The position numbers and the translations under genes are program-made. The notes beneath the pieces are model-generated. The model did no database searches. It had not been told where the DNA came from and saw only the letters and a list, made by a program, of their open reading frames with translations. Positions 63,101-64,000 of a stretch of 64,000 nucleotides of DNA are shown here, one piece after another; the stretch's first letter is position 1, and every line of letters begins with the position of its first letter. The stretch comes from Harmothoe impar. Lineage: Eukaryota > Annelida > Polychaeta > Phyllodocida > Polynoidae. The DNA lies in contig OX381714.1 in the NCBI GenBank assembly GCA_947462335.1, positions 55,845,800 through 55,909,799 of the forward strand, in the 5' to 3' direction.

Positions 63101-63592
63101 TGGTCAGCACTGACCGTTACCCCAGAAAGGCCCTTAGAAATCTCCAGATTAAAGCTGTACAACAATGGTGCCTTACCAACAGTATGATTATAAATGAAGA
63201 AAAGGCCCAAGCTATATGGTTTTCACCAATAAATGCCCTTCGAGAATTGCCTAGAAATAGGCCCTACATTAAATGGACACTCCCCTCAGGTTATAGATAC
63301 TGCTAAGTATCCGGAAGTCACTTAAGGCTATGATTATGATGCAAATATGTAGTTTGTAAAGGAGATGTATAAACACTTACTGCCATCTGAGTGGGGTACG
63401 CCCTCCCGCAACAAGAAATAGCGAAACGCATCTGATGTGTAGGTATCGAGGCAGCGGAATGGGTCGACTACATTCCCGAGACTCTTGGACATCTTGGTGC
63501 CATCCACCATCCAGTGTGAGTGACAGAGGATCCTCTTAGGGAGCGGCAGGCCGGCCGCCATCAGGAATGCTGGCCAGAACACAGCATGGAAC
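59807..63592 (-). CDS. MARS2: Methionyl-tRNA synthetase, mitochondrial type, C-terminal part
   Basis: The enzyme attaches methionine to initiator and elongator tRNA-Met in mitochondria. Three exons are in the window (63381-63592, 60493-60684, 59807-60162) and join in frame. The first carries [28 protein letters not shown] with the ATP-loop KMSKS signature, and [15 protein letters not shown]. The second contains the anticodon-binding helical part ([14 protein letters not shown]), the third [18 protein letters not shown] and [14 protein letters not shown]. The form with [12 protein letters not shown] and no appended C-terminal domain is the mitochondrial/bacterial type, not the cytosolic one. 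The Rossmann fold with the HIGH motif lies to the right of the window. The gene converges on the collagen gene. Confidence 0.93.
60493..60684 (-). CDS. MARS2: MARS2-like penultimate exon
   Basis: 192 bp, donor GTAGGG. Reads [19 protein letters not shown], then [19 protein letters not shown] and [10 protein letters not shown]. Splice phases match both neighbours. Confidence 0.92.
60850..61225 (+). pseudogene. LINE reverse-transcriptase fragment, N-terminal part
   Basis: Translating with several stops and frame changes gives [19 protein letters not shown], then [15 protein letters not shown] and VNDLP, the order of reverse-transcriptase motifs in non-LTR retrotransposons. In-frame stops and small indels make it inactive. 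The continuation is at 63075-63306. Confidence 0.8.
61226..63074. mobile_element. Insertion in the LINE carrying a satellite array
   Basis: The two LINE parts would be continuous if this 1.85-kb block were absent. Near its left side is ACTGGACATCGA (61293-61304), and at its right edge the exact inverse TCGATGTCCAGT (63063-63074). The left boundary is probably near CAGCAGTCCAACATTATAGC (about 61236). The superfamily is not recognised. Confidence 0.6.
61416..62490. repeat. ~130-bp satellite array, about 8 units
   Basis: About eight units of 125-135 bp follow head to tail. Each contains CATGAACAGTTGGCACCCCA, AAGATGGCTACCATTCATTG, AATGCCACAATGCTT and TGTAGTTGCATTAATTTGAT. Units are 80-90 percent alike by eye. 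Open frames in it are repeat artefacts. Confidence 0.92.
63075..63306 (+). pseudogene. LINE reverse-transcriptase fragment, continuation
   Basis: The frame [11 protein letters not shown], then [18 protein letters not shown] and [11 protein letters not shown] continues the reverse transcriptase from 61225. The catalytic Tyr-x-Asp-Asp box is changed to YVDH, so the enzyme is dead even apart from the breaks. Confidence 0.8.
63381..63592 (-). CDS. MARS2: MARS2-like exon with the KMSKS loop
   Basis: 212 bp. Acceptor CCAG before GTTCCATGC, donor GTAAGTG. Encodes [40 protein letters not shown] and [15 protein letters not shown]. Confidence 0.95.
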
Positions 63593-64000
63593 CTGGCAAC
63601 CAAACATCATAAAACTAGTTTAAGTGAGGAACAACATGCGAACTATCACAGGGGTAGAAACTAACGCTGGCCCGGGAGCCAATGGCCCGTAGTTTTGAGT
63701 CCCGGCCCTCAGTTTTCTCAAGAATTACCTCCATACGGGCCCGGATGGCCCACAGAAGTGGATGAATAAATTTTTAGCAGAATACATGTATACCAAAATA
63801 GTCATGTTGTATACCGTTGGAAAGATAAAATCACTAGGAAACAGGCCATTCTGGTTAAGCCCTGATATATCTTAACCACAAATACCAATGATTTTCTCTT
63901 TTAGAAAAATGTAATATTTATTCTTGGCCCGCAAATTTATGTACGGGCCCATAGATTTCTGAGGCTACGGGCCCGGGTGGTCCGTGGCTGAAAAAGTTAG
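63593..64000 (-). other. MARS2-like upstream intron, with a GGCCCG-rich repeat
   Basis: No exon is seen before the window edge. From about 63660 onward the words GGCCCGGGAGCC, ACGGGCCC and CGGGCCCGGGTGG recur, and TAACGCTGGCCCGG faces CCGTGGCTGAAAAAGTTA at the right. This suggests a MITE of about 340 bp. Confidence 0.5.

Larger units (their letters stand above)
60685..63380 (-). other. MARS2-like intron (2.7 kb) filled with repeats
   Basis: Contains a decayed LINE in antisense orientation, broken at 61226-63074 by an insertion that carries a 130-bp satellite array. Conserved codon-splitting phases on both sides show that the coding sequence is unaffected. Confidence 0.8.

Overview
This is nuclear DNA of an animal, probably a marine invertebrate. 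It has split genes with GT-AG introns, a basement-membrane collagen gene, and intergenic DNA crowded with non-autonomous DNA transposons (MITEs). I saw no bacterial, organellar or viral gene organisation. Several repeat types (TA-flanked elements with ends rich in TTTTCGCG, ends of the CCCAGTGGGCAC type) are of a kind I associate with aquatic invertebrate genomes. The exact phylum is an inference I cannot settle from the sequence.

Positions 1-28,391 hold no gene I can support. This stretch is a mosaic of repeats. The dominant one is a family of roughly 240-330 bp elements with TTAA ends, terminal inverted repeats starting CCCTTTAAGGG, and two internal palindromic hairpins built on TGATGCATGAATGCAGCCCT. 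I count about 24 full or partial copies in the window, 22 of them left of 33.3 kb. Also present are a broken LINE-like reverse-transcriptase tail on the minus strand (5.4-5.9 kb), a large foldback element with arrays of a 16-bp unit (10.8-11.4 kb), a 1.4 kb element with TA target sites (11.5-12.9 kb), several other foldback MITEs, minisatellites and many G/C homopolymer runs.

Positions 28,754-56,689 on the plus strand carry a collagen type IV alpha chain gene. I resolve 35 exons with consistent splice sites and phases (1,767 codons), plus one possible 26-bp exon before them. Landmarks are a GCNGT site near the N-terminal end, Cys pairs inside the triple helix, many short interruptions of Gly-X-Y, and a complete C-terminal NC1 domain with 12 cysteines spread over the last three exons. 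The signal peptide and 7S exons are not recognised; they lie in the upstream repeats unseen, or to the left of the window.

Positions 59,807-63,592 on the minus strand carry the last three exons of a mitochondrial-type methionyl-tRNA synthetase (MARS2-like), including the KMSKS loop. The catalytic N-terminal half lies to the right of the window. This gene and the collagen gene converge, with their stop codons about 3.1 kb apart. The 2.7 kb MARS2 intron holds a decayed LINE reverse transcriptase on the opposite strand. It is split by an insertion that contains an array of about 8 copies of a 130-bp repeat.

The two genes have no evident functional link: one makes an extracellular basement-membrane polymer, the other charges tRNA-Met in mitochondria.
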